Shown here piece by piece: positions 30,901-43,356 of a DNA stretch of 64,000 nucleotides. Positions within the stretch are counted from its first letter, which is position 1. Each line of letters begins with the position of its first letter. The notes under the pieces are model-generated. The model was not told the DNA's origin. It did no database searches and saw only the letters and a list, made by a program, of their open reading frames with translations. The translations under genes were made by a program, and so were the position numbers. Source of the DNA: Pseudoscleropodium purum (lineage: Eukaryota > Streptophyta > Bryopsida > Hypnales > Brachytheciaceae); NCBI GenBank assembly GCA_963969395.1, contig OZ017804.1, forward strand, positions 17,856,001 to 17,920,000, given 5' to 3'.

Positions 30901-33900
30901 TTTGGTGAGCCCCTAACACGCTTCTTTAAGGGCCCTTTTCTTAGGGATTGTATCAAATGAAGCAGCTGCGTAAGATGGCCAGCCTTGCCAAGTGTTACAG
31001 CTATGGAGTGGTAAGCAGCCATGTCTGGATAGGTTGAATGTTCCTCCTGTGAGTATTAATGAAACATGCAATACAGAACAAGTGAGTGCTACATTAAACT
31101 CTTGAGCACGTAGCATGTGTAATCGTCTATGATGTAACTCGGTTAGAAGTAAGTGTGGCAATTCAACTGTAAACAACAGAAGGATGCACATCATTATAAA
31201 GCCCATCCATCCACTCATTACGGGCATTCCACGATTATAGGTACAGTCCAATTCAAAATCCATAGTCCCAGATTTTAGAACCATAAGAAAAGGACTAAAG
31301 AAAAGGACTACAGCAACAACCCACTCTAACAGAAGAATGGCAAAATTGAGACTGTAAAACTTACACGCATCACGTTGAATACATTCAAAGCTTCTACCGG
31401 TCGGAGGCATTTCCCAAGTACAGCCAAAAGCGTGGTACAAACATACCTGTCACAAAAATGAATACCACAGCCCTCTCGGGGATCAGATTTCAAAGCTAAC
31501 AACATGATCCAATACAATAGACTGAAGTGCCTAATCTCCAAACCAACATCATGAGTGTTCAATGGGTGATTACATCATGGAGTAACATAACGTCGAAGAC
31601 TAAGTGCCAGCCGTGTCACCAAAAGTACATTTTCGAATATCAATCACAATCCTTACTCCTCTCCTCACCCTACTTGTCCAAATGGCCAAAAGTGTCCGCT
31701 TCTACATTTATAGGAGGCGGAAACAAATCGTTTAGGAAGCTTCAAGGACGTTAATAAAATGTACAAATAGAAAGAAGAAATCATGTCCTACATTTCTGAA
31801 CACGACTGTCAGTGGGCAAGACTTGTGATCTGCAAGAGGAGGCAATCCTGAAGCAAGACTTCAAAACTCCACATGAGGGTTAGTATTTGTGACAAGAATT
31901 TAAGGCACTGTATTGCACAAGGCTCAAAAAGAAAAGAAAATAGTGGTAGTCACAAAGTCCGACACCCTTAACAGGAATACGTTTTAAAAGTTATATTTGT
32001 TTATGATCAACTACTAGCTTACAAAGTGGGACAATATTTCTACATTGGCACTAAGGGGTAAATCAGAACATCACGAGAATTTTCAACAACAAACAGCCGA
32101 GTTTTATTCTCATCTACTAGGTGATTTGGTAAGGGTGCAACAGAAATTAAAAGCACGACATGAGCAAGAAAGAGATGATAGGTTTAAAAATTTGACAGAA
32201 GTAAAATGTCACCTGTTTCGACAATGACTGAAATGTTCTCGACAATGTACCCAGTGCACGACTTCCATAGCTCTTCGCCACTCGTGACGCGCCCCAAGCA
32301 TTTTCACAACCTCCATCAGGCGGCCATCCGTCCACTTCAAGCGGGCTCCATGCATGAGTCGAGAGAGAAAAAACTTCTGCTTCTTGGCCGCCTGGATTAA
32401 CCTGAATTTCAATCCACTAACTGTCAATTACACCAAATCCATCGTTTCTAAGGGCCACTTTAGATTGCACAGGACGAAATAATAACCTTGAGATAACAAA
32501 AAATCCTAAGCCTTGATGAGTGGAAAAATTAATTCTTTTTTGTTTTACTTTGTTTCAGTCTAATATCGAATTTACGCTAGTCCAAATAACAACAATGAGC
32601 ATGAACAGGTGGTGTTCATATGACCTTATGTGGCACTTACATGGCTCATATGTGGAAGTACATAAGATACAAAGATTTCAAGCTCCACAGTTTAGGTTAG
32701 CCTATCGCCTCTTACTGAAGACATAATTATCTACTGGCTAAATTTGTAGAAGCCCTCCAACATGACTAGTAATGACAAAAGTATCTTCATACTTTTAAAA
32801 ATCAGTTTTCAGTAAAATTTATAACCTAAAGTAACTTGATTTAGGTGGCGACACTCAATAGACTGAACCGTGTACCTCATTGAGGTGGACTGGACACAAG
32901 TACCTCAAATGCGTCATAGCGTCATAAACGCATCGGCCTATTTTAAACTTGATATCTCACTCTTCGTTGCACATGCTGTTGGTTCATATTCTAAGCTTTT
33001 TATCTCAAGACTGTTGCTTCGACTTGTGAAAGCCGAAGTGGCCAAATGACTAACAAGTGAGCAATTATCTAGCATTTTAAGTCAAGAGAGTGACGCCTAC
33101 ACAATAACAGAACAATCAAAACACTGCATAACAAAATGTCAGGTCGGAGACGTACTCTTCAACCAGCCATTCCAGCTGCTCCCTCTCGTCGACTGATTTC
33201 CGCTGAACCTCACTACTCACGTCCTCGTACAACGCTTCGAGAATACCATGAGTCTCAGAAGAGACCTCATCCAATTTCTCATCCAGCAACACAGACAATG
33301 GCTCCCCTTTTCTTCTACTCACGATTTGATGACCCACCGATCTGTCTTTCTGTCTCGGGGTTTTGGGATTGACACGCCAATCCCTCGGTGCAAAGGAACC
33401 CAAAGACGCCTCTTCATCGTATTCTGTATCATATGCATCTGTCACATTTCTACTACCTACATTGTTATCGATACCGCTTGAGGAAATTCGATTACTAAAA
33501 GAATGTTCGATGAAATGCAATTGTGACCTACTAAAAGAATTCGCTACTGTATTATTATCAACGCGCTCACCCTGTCAAAAAAACAACGTCACTTCAGTTA
33601 AAACTGCACATGTTACGTCCACACCTAGTTTTAAGAGTGCACAAGAAGAGGGTTAACAATCACCAGCCCCTCTCAAACCCTAAACCCCAAGCTTCAAATA
33701 AATCCATAATTCAAATCATCATCTCCTTGAAGTTCGCAATCCAAATTCAAAAATAATTGCGCAATTATCATACCTCAGGCGCAGTTTCAACGAAAACGGA
33801 TTTTCCTATCCCATTGCCACTGAAATCCACCGTGTCCAGATCTTCCTCTTTTCTATGACTCAGAAGCTTCCCTTCATCAATCCTTCCGCTGTCTTCGGGA

Positions 33901-34532
33901 TTGGATCCCAACCTCACCTCACTTGAACCATCCTCGGAAGCAGTTCCCGTTTCCTCAACCTGATTCCTCAGAAAATTCAAATTCTGTGCATAAGCCAGAA
34001 GCCACTCATCCGACACCTCCTCTTCCACCAGCACCGAATGTGAATCCTCTCTCAGCCTCATCATCTCACTCTCCTCGACTAATTCACTACTCTCCCGTCG
34101 CACCGTTTTCACCGCATCCCTTACCCTAATTGCAAACTCCTCCTCGAACTTACTCATCAGCGAGCTTTTCCCCTTCACTCCCGCCTTCCATTCCGGAACC
34201 ACGTTCACGCCATGGTCCTTCGACAGCTTGTATTTCTCAAAGCTACACAACCCGTCCGTCCTGCGCCGCTCCGTCTGCAATCTCGCTTTGCCATCTACCA
34301 CCTTGGCCTGCTCCGCCAGCTTCTCCAGCCTCCTGGCGCGACGCAGCTTCTTCCATTCCTCCTTCTTCCGCTTGTGGTGGAGCTCCTTGGGCGTCAATTC
34401 GGATTTCAATTCGCAAACGGGGAAATGCACTCGGCTCACGGGGTTATGCAATGTCTCACTGTTTGGGAAATGGCTCGGATTGAAGGTGATTCTGAACGAG
34501 AGAGAGTGAATTGAAGATGATCTAAGGTCCAT
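27949..34532 (-). CDS. Pentatricopeptide repeat protein, DG1/EMB2279-like
   Basis: Predicted organelle RNA-binding PPR protein, 962 aa. Ten exons join in phase: 34532-33774, 33571-33156, 32401-32213, 31446-31365, 31046-30849, 30526-30413, 30228-30135, 30016-29859, 29540-29106, 28392-27949 (TGA). The N-terminus looks like a transit peptide, followed by a basic region (HKRKKEEWKKLRRARRLEKL). PPR motifs fill about residues 395-800; clear pieces are PDMAAYHSIAVTLGKAGHL, EPDIVVYNAVINACG, PNSTTYGLAIEV, NALTFKVLVEARAMTGQVDR and APNMGTYNIMIALYGR. This order matches Arabidopsis DG1 (At5g67570) and its relative At1g30610, both needed for chloroplast function; assignment to one of them is uncertain. Many introns are unusual for PPR genes but fit this subfamily. 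Introns carry 'R4' repeats. The acceptor before 30228 is pyrimidine-poor, so that join is the least certain. Confidence 0.9.
28565..28725 (+). repeat. Intronic dispersed repeat family 'R4', copy 3
   Basis: It carries 'gcgtcaaggaaggta', 'gatagaaagaa', 'ctacatttttgaacagtaga' and 'gattagcttccaaagtgga', matching the reverse complement of 11370-11490 very closely. It lies in the last intron of the PPR gene. Confidence 0.75.
29625..29830 (+). repeat. Intronic dispersed repeat family 'R4', copy 4
   Basis: It carries 'aggaagtttcaaggaacgta', 'aaaatgtacccatagaaaga' and 'ttctagcttgggcgctgag' in the family order. It lies in PPR intron 8. Confidence 0.7.
31730..32060 (+). repeat. Intronic dispersed repeat family 'R4', copy 5
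   Basis: It starts 'gtttaggaagcttcaaggac', continues 'atgtacaaatagaaagaaga' and 'cctacatttctgaacacgac', and ends 'ctagcttacaaagtggga' plus 'ggcactaagggg'. About 170 bases of extra sequence lie inside. It lies in PPR intron 3. Confidence 0.65.
33675..33690 (-). repeat. Telomere-like motif, two units
   Basis: AAACCCTAAACCCC on the plus strand in intron 1 of the PPR gene. Confidence 0.6.
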
Positions 34533-35926
34533 AATGAGTGTAGGTTGCGGTGGTGATGGAGGAGGAGAGTTTACATGGTGGGAAGAGGGGGATTGATGGC
34601 TATGGCAATTGGGAGGTTTGAATTAGTGAGGGAGAAGACAGGGTTTAGGGTTTGGGGTTCATCGGGGTACCGGATTTGGTTCTGGTGGTGTAGGACGGTT
34701 GTTCCTTTCCTTGGGGCTTGAACGACGGATACATTCATCCATTCTTTCTGTGCATGTTTTTGAATGAAAGCTAGCTGCTAAGAGCCACTGGGTGGATTAT
34801 TATGATGAATGTTTTCAACTGCTTATTGTGGGAGTTACACAAAACGGAGTACATTCAAGTATGTTGAAAAAGTAATTATTGTCTATTTTTCAACAATTAA
34901 CTAACTTCATGGTTTTTGAAGAAGGTTTAGAATCAATTCTTATAGAAATGGGAAGGAAAGGAAAATTTGAAAAAATAAATATTTTAAGTCTAGATTCTTT
35001 TTACAAGTGCAAAATTAATTTCACTTGGTACATTTACTATTTACTTTGGCATGTCTTAAAGAATTGTATTAGTGAGGTGCAAAAGCTCACAACAAAGCTC
35101 ATAGCACCTAATTGTAACTTGTTTGTAAAACTCATCCCTTCAGATTCTTCCCTAAAAATGTACAATTTGTATTCCCAAGGGCCCAAGCTTGATTTTGGAT
35201 ACACCTTTTTCAACATTTTCATAATTTATTCATAAAGGGCACAAGAAAATTCATCCTAAAAGAATCTAGACTACCATTTAGACTTCCAACAAGACCCAAA
35301 CAAAGCTTTTAGAGTTCAATATTAGGATCCATGCTCAAACTCTAATTCAGACAATTTAAGAGCTGTTACCTTAGCAAAGAGTTTAGAGTCAGTTCCACAG
35401 TGAGCACGTTACTGAGCACATTTAGAGACCTGATACTGATTAAAAGAAAGGAGCGAAGAGATGAAAAGAATTCTTGTAGGGAAATATCTTTATTGGTGAA
35501 CCAATAGTCAACTGCAGATCCTTAACATTTGATGAAGGATTGAACAAAGAATATTGTCTGTAGCAGTATGGGAAACCTTTGGCCAGGATACTCAAAAGCA
35601 AGCTGTTTGCTACTTGAGCAAGCTTACTGATGAATCAGACAAGTGTCACATCATCATATTGAGACCAACAAATAGTGAGTGTGATCGTGTGGTCCAAAGG
35701 AGCCTAGTATAATCAAAGAAGCACCTCATGTGAATCTGGGTAGCTTGAAAACCCAACTTAAAGCTTCCTTATCAAAAAGGGAAGAGCGAACGGCGATTCA
35801 AGTCATCATGTTACATTGAAGGGATACCTAGCAATGTGAGATCCGGCAAAATGTTCAAAACTGCTCAATTAGTCTATAACCCCATCCCCAGACCCCGAAG
35901 TTATTATGACTGGGTTTAGGTGTAGG
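34533..35926. other. Intergenic: PPR promoter and SAM50 3' flank
   Basis: The first about 200 bases are the likely 5'UTR and promoter of the PPR gene, with a telo-box at 34641-34660. The rest is AT-rich, and the frame at 34879-35235 has no family features. About 35360-35926 is probably SAM50 3'UTR. No gene is seen. Confidence 0.6.
34641..34660 (-). promoter_or_regulatory. Telo-box upstream of PPR gene
   Basis: Reads CCCCAAACCCTAAACCC on the gene's strand, 109-128 bases before the ATG at 34532. The role is inferred from position. Confidence 0.5.
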
Positions 35927-38900
35927 TCAATGCGGTGAATTCAAGCTAATCTGCACACCTCGCTTGATACGGTCACTATCCTGGTGTCGCAACAAGTAGC
36001 AATAGTTCACCTGCAGACAACCGTCGAATTTAGCAGAAGCTCACCAGACGACATGTTTAATATCCCAAGCCAGGAATGAGACTTTGGTAATCGTGGATCT
36101 TTGAAAACTGGGAATCCAACGACCTTTACGCTGTCTTGAACAACTAGAAGCGTTATAAATGAGAAAACCACTTGAAAACACATGAATCAGATTTAATGAT
36201 GGGAATCGAACCTCAAGTCGAAACAATTTAGTAGGAATCACAATTCCAGCGCCTGTCGAGACGCGGAACCCAGATAAGAAGTTCTTCAGCGACCAGGGAC
36301 CGGTCTTCTCCCCCGTCAACGGGAGTAGGTTGCCAGCGCAAACAAAAGAATGAGCATGTATTCCGTACTCCTTCAAAAATCGTAGTGGCAAATCAAACGA
36401 TAAATCTGCGAAACCAGAAACTGCTAAATCGCCACCTAAAGTGTCCTTCTTTACAACGGCAACCTCTTCAGCATCCCCCTTCTCTGTTTGCGGAGTAGGT
36501 CTGCGAAGCTCACTGGGACCAACACCTCTAGTGCGAAAACCCAACAGAGCAGACGGACCTTTCAATTCACCAAGTAGCGATGAATGACCTCCCATGTAAA
36601 AACGGTCACTAATAGGAGTTGGTCTCGTTTTATATCCTGGTCCCCAAGGCAGTATGACACCCCCGGCCACTCCTAAATTCAGTGCTGCATTTGCAAGTCC
36701 CAAAGGGATTGCCAACCTCGCCTCCACCTCCTGTGCAAGTCCACAAGGTTGAAAAATATAAGCAGGCTTACTAAACTGGACCCACAATGACAAATACGGT
36801 GCAATTATGAGACCATAAATCGCAAGATACCGATATCACGCCAGCAACCATTGCTTCATGATAAGCCTAATCAAGCAGATGTATATCCCACTAAGAAAAT
36901 GAAAGTTGGAAATAAGAGCAGTCACCTGACGTGCAAAACGTAGAAGCCTGCTATCAGGTCCTAGACCTGCAATCTGCGTTGTTGAGATAAAAGCAATACC
37001 CCGCCGAGGTCGAAATGCAGAATCTCTATCATCTCTCTTGTAGGTGTACTTAACAGCAGAGAGGAGACTATGACCAAGTTGTCTCCGAACTGATTTAGAG
37101 GCACAACGTGAGGGATCCCTGAGGTCACGCCAGGTAAGGTTGTAGGAGACATCGTGCTGATTATCGCCAACCAAGCCTACAGAGAATCCCGACAGACGCT
37201 CCCTATAGGACGAATAGCGTTGCCAATCTTGTGTTAGGAGGGTAACCCGGGTTGCCAAAGAGGCGGGCAGTCCTTTGAACCTTGGATACGTTACACCAGC
37301 ACTGAGTTCAGAAGTAGTGTCCAAGCCATAGCATCCCGTTGCATCAAGAGTTTCAGCATAGCCAAGAAGATTCTTGTACTTAATCGTACCTTCCAGGGTC
37401 CATGCTTTTGTCTACACACACCCCAACCCCAAAATGTACCTTAAGACATAGGAACATGTAGACATCCCATAGAAACCAACTCAAACTAGAGATTATAGAC
37501 AATCTTCTCGGTTCAGCATAGTAAAAATTCTTAAAACACGAACATAGGAATGCAGGAAGGGCGTAAGTGCAGGAAGAAGAGGGATGTAGACATGGACCAC
37601 GTGATGTGACACTAAAACCCTGAACCCTGCCAATTTCTATACAGTCTTTCTCAGCAATCTACCAACGGAAATTACAACTTGCTGAAACAGGAAACCATCC
37701 TGGATCACATTCGCGGTGCACTCGCAGTAACTGTTACTTAGAGGAGGTCGAATCAGGAAATACTCGACATCAAGGAACTCTCCTTGAAGCTCAAACTAAC
37801 AAATAAGGTCAAGTTAACATGGAAATGCTTCATACAAAGCCTAGCGTTATAGAATTAACAGTGATTTCAAGGCACGACCGAAGTGCTCACCTGCAGGCAA
37901 CTTTCAATTACACCGTGACGAACCGCTTACCTCGGGTTTGGAGAACACTCCGAGGTCACCAGCGACAGGTCGCTTCACCTCTTCTACTTCCACGATCACG
38001 TTAGCCTGAACAAACATAGCGTGCATTAGCAATCCATTGATTGAACCTCTGTGCTAGGACAACGATGTATCAAGCCTGCATTACCCTCACGAGTTCAAGA
38101 ACTCCACGTTCAGAATACCGTTCCTAAAATCGTTACTCAAAGATCGCAATCGAACACTGATGAGACGAACCATATAACACTCTCTCATGGACTACTTGCC
38201 AGACAAGGGTTCATCTAGAAAATCTAATCGTCGGTCGCAACTGCTGGTGTATACAAATTGGATATAGAGAAATGAACTATTAATAAGACCTTCATGGAAG
38301 CTCAAAACATTCTCTCAAATTCCAGTGACGATTAAGTCTCACAGCTGTCACTGCAATGGGAGCAGTAGTGATCTACTGCATTGAGAAGAGAGGAGAGACA
38401 GCTTTCAATGTGAATACCGCTAGTACGAATAACGAGAATTAATCCACCATTTGAGCTCGTGGAGACAACGCAAGCACAAAAGATAAGCTGATAATCGCAG
38501 ACGTCTAATCAGCGGATCCGCACAATCAATTAACGATTACGGAACAAGCGAATAATAATTACCGTGCCAGGAAGCTCCTCAGGTCCAGCATCCAACGTGA
38601 TGACACATTTATCGAAAATCCCAAGAGCTCTTAATCGCGAATTCGCACGAACAGACTCTTGGAGCAGATCCTGCATCGTGGACACTTCCCGGAGCTCCTT
38701 CAGCTGCGCCTCGATCACACTATCCTTCGTCTTCACATTCCCTTTGATCTCAATGTCGTGTACTCGCACATTCAGTGGCTCCGTGGCCAGTTTCTCCGTC
38801 ATGCTCTTGATCAAGGTCACGCTCTCCTCCTCGCTGGCATCCTCCTCCTCGTCTTCCTCCACGGGACCTCCTCTATCATCCACCCAATCCTCCACTTCCA

Positions 38901-38946
38901 CCTCAAGCTCCCTCATGTCCTCCTCGCCATTCGCATCCCGATCCAT
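35927..38946 (-). CDS. SAM50: SAM50, mitochondrial outer-membrane beta-barrel assembly protein
   Basis: Predicted core of the sorting and assembly machinery that inserts beta-barrel proteins into the mitochondrial outer membrane (Omp85/BamA superfamily), 515 aa. Five exons join in phase: 38946-38563, 38005-37931, 37411-36926, 36730-36212, 36010-35927 (TGA). Residues 1-50 are strongly acidic; a single POTRA domain starts near residue 60 (VRVHDIEIKGNVKTKDSVIE). The barrel follows exon 2: ELSAGVTYPRFKG, WGPGYKTRPTPISDRFYMGG (substrate-exit region), SGFRVSTGAGIVIP and LFRLEVNYCYLLRHQ near the C-terminus. Length is close to plant SAM50. OEP80, the plastid relative, is an alternative, but its N-terminal extension is absent. 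A telo-box sits three bases from the ATG. Confidence 0.92.
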
Positions 38947-38948
38947 CG

Positions 38949-38957
38949 CTAGGGTTT
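38949..38957 (-). promoter_or_regulatory. Telo-box at SAM50 start
   Basis: GAAACCCTAG-type sequence on the gene's strand, ending three bases before the ATG at 38946. The role is inferred. Confidence 0.45.
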
Positions 38958-39469
38958 CAAGCCCTTGGACCTTCTCTCCGAATCGAGAAAAAAAGAGTTA
39001 GAACCTCACCATTCTCCAATTCTTTACAGGAATGAGTTCGCAAAGTCCCCCTCGCCTCGTGCGAAGGGACGACAGCACCAGCCGAAACTGGCTACTGGTG
39101 TTGGAAGAGCTCTTCTTGAGCTCTGGCTATGGCGTCGACGCCTTCGTCTCTCTGAAATTTTTCGATGGACTACGAACCTGCCCTAACCCCGGTTACACCC
39201 AAGCATTCCATGACCAGGTCCGGATATATGGGTGAGGGTTACCCAGTTGAGGTCCTCCAACATAATATGCGGGTTATGCCCAGTTATCACTTCCTTTTCT
39301 ATTCTGCGATACAGGGAAAAGGTCGAGTTCCGGATATCTATTTGAGGTCCGGATGTTTTCAGCTGGTATCCGGATATGGCATCATAAACCACCGCCAGGA
39401 AATGCTTTGTTCGTTTCCGGGTACATTACATTACAAGGAGGTCGCCCCCAAAACCACCACTTTTTTTTT

Positions 39470-39725
39470 TCCTACTGTGCCTATTTACTATTATTGTACT
39501 GGTCAAATATTAATATTTTTTGTTGGCAAGTGAAAAGAGGTTCCAATGCACCAAAGAACATAGCATTTGGATACACATGTTTGTAAAAGTTATGAAGCAT
39601 CAAAGGTTTTTTGATAGACATTTTAAAATGGCCTTTCTTCCACATAGGTACATATTGATTTTGGAGATGTGTCAAAAGTAATGAAGTGATGGTTTTAGGT
39701 TAGTGGCACATTTTAGAGGGCCCAC
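39470..39725 (+). repeat. Dispersed repeat family 'R3', copy b
   Basis: It carries 'tttttgttggcaagtgaaaa', 'gaggttccaatgcacca', 'gcatttggatacac', 'cttccacataggtacatatt' and 'gtggcacattttagag', in the same order as at 22010-22262 and 56005-56265. Confidence 0.8.
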
Positions 39726-42420
39726 TTTAAAATATAATCATCCAATAATTAGGTTGCCTTTGTGATCTAATATTGCACCTTTTTAATCTATCCCTCATTC
39801 ATATTTTTCATTTTATGGCAATCATTTCACACTCGACAATACCCTATACAATATGTCACTATAAGTAAAAAGAGTGGAGAAAAAACTCCAACCACTTCAA
39901 GTAAATGGCATACTTGGAGAATCTATGTATATTAGGCCAACATTGCAGTTCTATGTTACTATTGTAATATTTTGTAACCAATGTTTTCTCTAATATTCTT
40001 CACCCTATATGATGAAATATACCTTATTAATATTCTTGGTGGAGGTTTTAATTAATACATTTATATAGACAAATAAAATGCAAGGAGCACAAAACATCTC
40101 CTTAAATATATTTACTTAATCAATGTTCATCTTAGATATTACAATCATCATGTTATTGACTTTCAAGTAGAAGACACAATTTGAATTTTAACAATTTAAG
40201 CACCTTCTACCTTAATTCTCACTCTAAATATCTAGAATTGGTGTACATTAAACTTCATCTCTAATCTCATGCAAAACCTACAAAGTTAGATAAGTGATAA
40301 AAAAAAAAACTCTATGCCCTCAATTAAAATGAGTAGAAATTTAATATATTCATTAATTTTTATTCATAAATTTTGAATAATCACTATAGTTTTTTATCCA
40401 ATTGAAATTAGTATAATTTCTAAAAATATTTAAGTATTTTTAATATAAGCATATTATAATAGTATAATAATAGTAAATTAAATGTAATATATAATTCACA
40501 TACAAAATATTATACAAAATCATTGTTACATAACAACTATTGATTGTGTGACAATGTTATGAAACATAATATGATCTTGGTAATAGTTGATGGCCTTATT
40601 TTTTATGAAATGATACTTAAAAAATGCTTTTAAATCTCTACAATGTTGATTGAGCCATGTAAAAAAGAGATGATACATAAAATTTCATAACATTTTAAAA
40701 ATACAGTGTTGTATGTAAAAGGGATTTTGACTAAAACCTTTATTTCATTTGCCAACTTTCTTATTACCGTATCACATTTGTTTGTGCTGTAGAATAGTGA
40801 ATATAATGGAAATCCGAAGGACCACGAGTTTCACCCTTCAGCGCCCAGGTATCACGCCCAGGTATAACGCCACGGTCCGGGCATAAGGAAGTGTATTCTT
40901 CTATTACCCGGTTGAGGACCGCGAGTTCATGCGGGAAAGACAAGTCTCACTTCGTCTCTCTCGATTTTTTTTAGGGCTTGGCGTGAGAGCAGAGCCGGGT
41001 CATTTGCAGTGGGGCTCTGGGGTTTGAGAGCTTGTTACCGGAGCGGCAAACTTCAGGAGTTCGTGTTGCCAGGATGTAAGGTAAATTGTATCTTCAAGAC
41101 CCTTCACTTCATGATTTCTGCATTTTTAGTACTTCTGTTGGAGTTTTGCGTTTTATTCGTTTCCGGAAACTTGTGTGTGCCGGGCCCCGTAGTTTCCTGA
41201 GGTTTCTTCGCTTTCATTTCTTCCTCTTTTTTGAGGTTCTTTTGGTGTTTCAACTTATGGACACGAACTGCTCTTTTTTGTTTGTTTCTTTGGGAGAAGT
41301 CAGTCTTTTGTTTAGAATGCGGAACGAACCGCTTCCTTGCGATTTCTGTGCTCTGTCGATTGTTTCATCGTTATGACCGATGATTTAGTCAGAAAACCTG
41401 AGTTCTTTTAAAATTACTATGAATTCTTGGGTGCGGTATGCCTCTAATGTTGGATGTATATGGTGTTCATTTTACCGAATTTTCTAGTAGGCTCTCGTGT
41501 CATTCTACCCTAGCTTACTCAAATTTTTGAATTCTTAAAATTGCTGCGAATTGCCCAATTTTTTAACCGGGGTTAAGCTTTGTTAGTTAAGTGAAGAGTG
41601 TTTGACTGGTGTGGACTTCTCTTCTTTCGCACTATTTAAGCTCTGCGGAGGCTTAGTGCTACCTTGTATGTGCATGATTTGATATCTTACACGCAGCAAC
41701 ATGCGGCAAGAAGTAATTCCTATATTGTGCTTGTGTTTTTGAGCTCCTGAGCCTCTGTAACGGAGTGAGAATGCATTTTCTCTGATTATTTGCGCATACC
41801 TCTCTCGAACTTATTTTAGAAGCTGTCCCTAGAGGTTTATCGAACTGCGATATCAGACGAAGTTTTTATATTGCAAATTTCATTTTTTTGAGTCAATGCA
41901 TGTAAACGTTAAAGTCTTAAGGCTGGACGAATATATGCTGTGACGTACTTGTGGGCTTTAGTAGTTTCATCCGAAGGGAATATTTTCCCTTTGATATACG
42001 CCAGATGGAAATTGTCTCAAAAGATTCAGGACTACTTGGCCAAGGTATGAACATGATCATAGAATTATGGAAAGCATTCAGGTCTGGTTGAAAGAGCTCA
42101 GTGCGACTGTCATGCCCCAGTGCAGCTGATAAGTTCATCAAGAGCTGAAGCTCAATAGTTTTGGTGCAATTGTTTCTGATACTTGAGTTGCGTACTTTTT
42201 TACAGCAGACGGTATCTTTTCTTTCGAATAAAGCAATTAGCTAACCTGGTGGGATCACTATTGTGTACCATTAGTATTCCATTAAACAAGGGTCTATCTC
42301 GAGAAGCAAATTTATTTGTGTTGCTTACGACAGACTTGTGAGTTGCAGATTCTCATTTTGAGCTTGAATCGCAGCATACAGGCCTCCATTTACACTCTTG
42401 GTCACCTCGCTTTCGGCTAG

Positions 42421-43356
42421 ATGGCTTCGTTGGTTGAGTCAGACACGGTGGTGTTAAGGAGCAGGAAGGGGAAGAATTTCGTTGCTGAAGAAGAAGAGCA
42501 GCTTTGTCGGAGCTTTCTTCACGTTTCTCAAGACCCAACAGCCAGAAACGGCCAGCGGTTGACGGCGTTTTGGGAACGTGTACGGGAGCACTACAACAAC
42601 AACAGACCCGTGGGTGGAGGTGAACGACCTGCTAGGTCTCTGGAAACGAAATGGGGAGTCATTAAGCATGACGTAGCAAAGTTCATAGGAAACTACAAAG
42701 TTGCAGTCGCGCTTTGCCAATCGGGGACGTCATCACATGATGTGTTGCAGAAAGCTTTGGAGCTTTACAAGTCCAAGCATCCAAAGAACCAGAGCTTTGT
42801 TTTCATACACTGCTGGTTTCTTCTGAAAGATATACCGCACTGGGCTGAGCCGCTTGATGAGGGGAAGAGGACAACGCCTCTGAAGAGACTCGTTGACCAA
42901 GACTCTTCTTGTCAACGAGAGCTTGTGCCAACAGAGGCACCCACGTTGAATATTGGAGAGTCTAGCTTCAAGAGGCCCCAAGGATCGAAAACCTCCAAGG
43001 AGGAGCAAAGAGCTATGAAGCTCAAGGAAAGTGCACTGTGGGCTCAAGCCAAGGCCACTGCTGACATGGCCGCTGCTACCTTCAAGAAAGCCAAAATCAT
43101 GGAAGAACAGAGTATCATGAACCTGTTTACGTTACCGGACGAGACCTTGGTGTGCGAAGAAGCAAGGGAGTACGTCAAGCTACGGAGAATTGAGGAGCTT
43201 CAGAAGCTTAAAGATCGGCTTGCTACCCAGGCCTCAGTTCCCATGACTTTAAGCCAACTCCCTACGTCACCCATTTCTCAGGAATTACAGGCACAACCGT
43301 CAGCCACTCAGGTATCGAGTATCGCGGACACAAGCTTCACCAGGATCATCATCTGA
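42421..43356 (+). CDS. Trihelix/SANT-like, NAM-associated-domain protein (Harbinger-linked type)
   Basis: Intact single-exon frame of 311 aa. An in-frame TAG directly before the ATG at 42421 fixes the start. Residues about 17-90 form a Myb/SANT-like trihelix: KGKNFVAEEEEQLCRSFLHV, DPTARNGQRLTAFWERV, RSLETKWGVIKHDVAKF. Then come FVFIHCWFLLKDIPHW (126-141), a linker, and a charged helical region (KTSKEEQRAMKLKESALWAQ onwards) like the NAM-associated C-terminal domain. The same layout occurs in plant 'glutathione S-transferase T3-like' misnamed proteins and in the Myb-like ORF1 of PIF/Harbinger transposons. DNA binding is expected from the family. No transposase frame lies nearby, so it may be a domesticated host gene or an orphaned transposon ORF. 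Its frame has no stops or shifts. Confidence 0.85.
   Translation: MASLVESDTVVLRSRKGKNFVAEEEEQLCRSFLHVSQDPTARNGQRLTAFWERVREHYNNNRPVGGGERPARSLETKWGVIKHDVAKFIGNYKVAVALCQSGTSSHDVLQKALELYKSKHPKNQSFVFIHCWFLLKDIPHWAEPLDEGKRTTPLKRLVDQDSSCQRELVPTEAPTLNIGESSFKRPQGSKTSKEEQRAMKLKESALWAQAKATADMAAATFKKAKIMEEQSIMNLFTLPDETLVCEEAREYVKLRRIEELQKLKDRLATQASVPMTLSQLPTSPISQELQAQPSATQVSSIADTSFTRIII

Larger units (their letters stand above)
38947..42420. other. Divergent intergenic region SAM50 / trihelix gene
   Basis: 38947-39480 is the likely SAM50 promoter, with several CCGGATAT repeats. 39470-39725 is a family 'R3' repeat copy. 39730-40790 is very AT-rich with no gene. About 40830-41082 is a GC-richer leader that may be an untranslated first exon (donor GTAAAT near 41082). 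It would be joined by a long intron to an acceptor (GAGTTGCAG) near 42349, just before the coding exon at 42421. Confidence 0.55.

Noticed and set aside
34879..35235. 118-residue plus-strand frame
   Set aside because: AT-rich intergenic sequence with no motif and an opposing open frame.
36180..36220. Possible tRNA B-box (GGTTCGATTCC) on the minus strand
   Set aside because: It is the SAM50 exon 4 end plus its donor site. No cloverleaf or A-box fits.
38564..39001. 145-residue plus-strand frame
   Set aside because: It is antisense to SAM50 exon 1. The Ser run mirrors the acidic Glu/Asp stretch.
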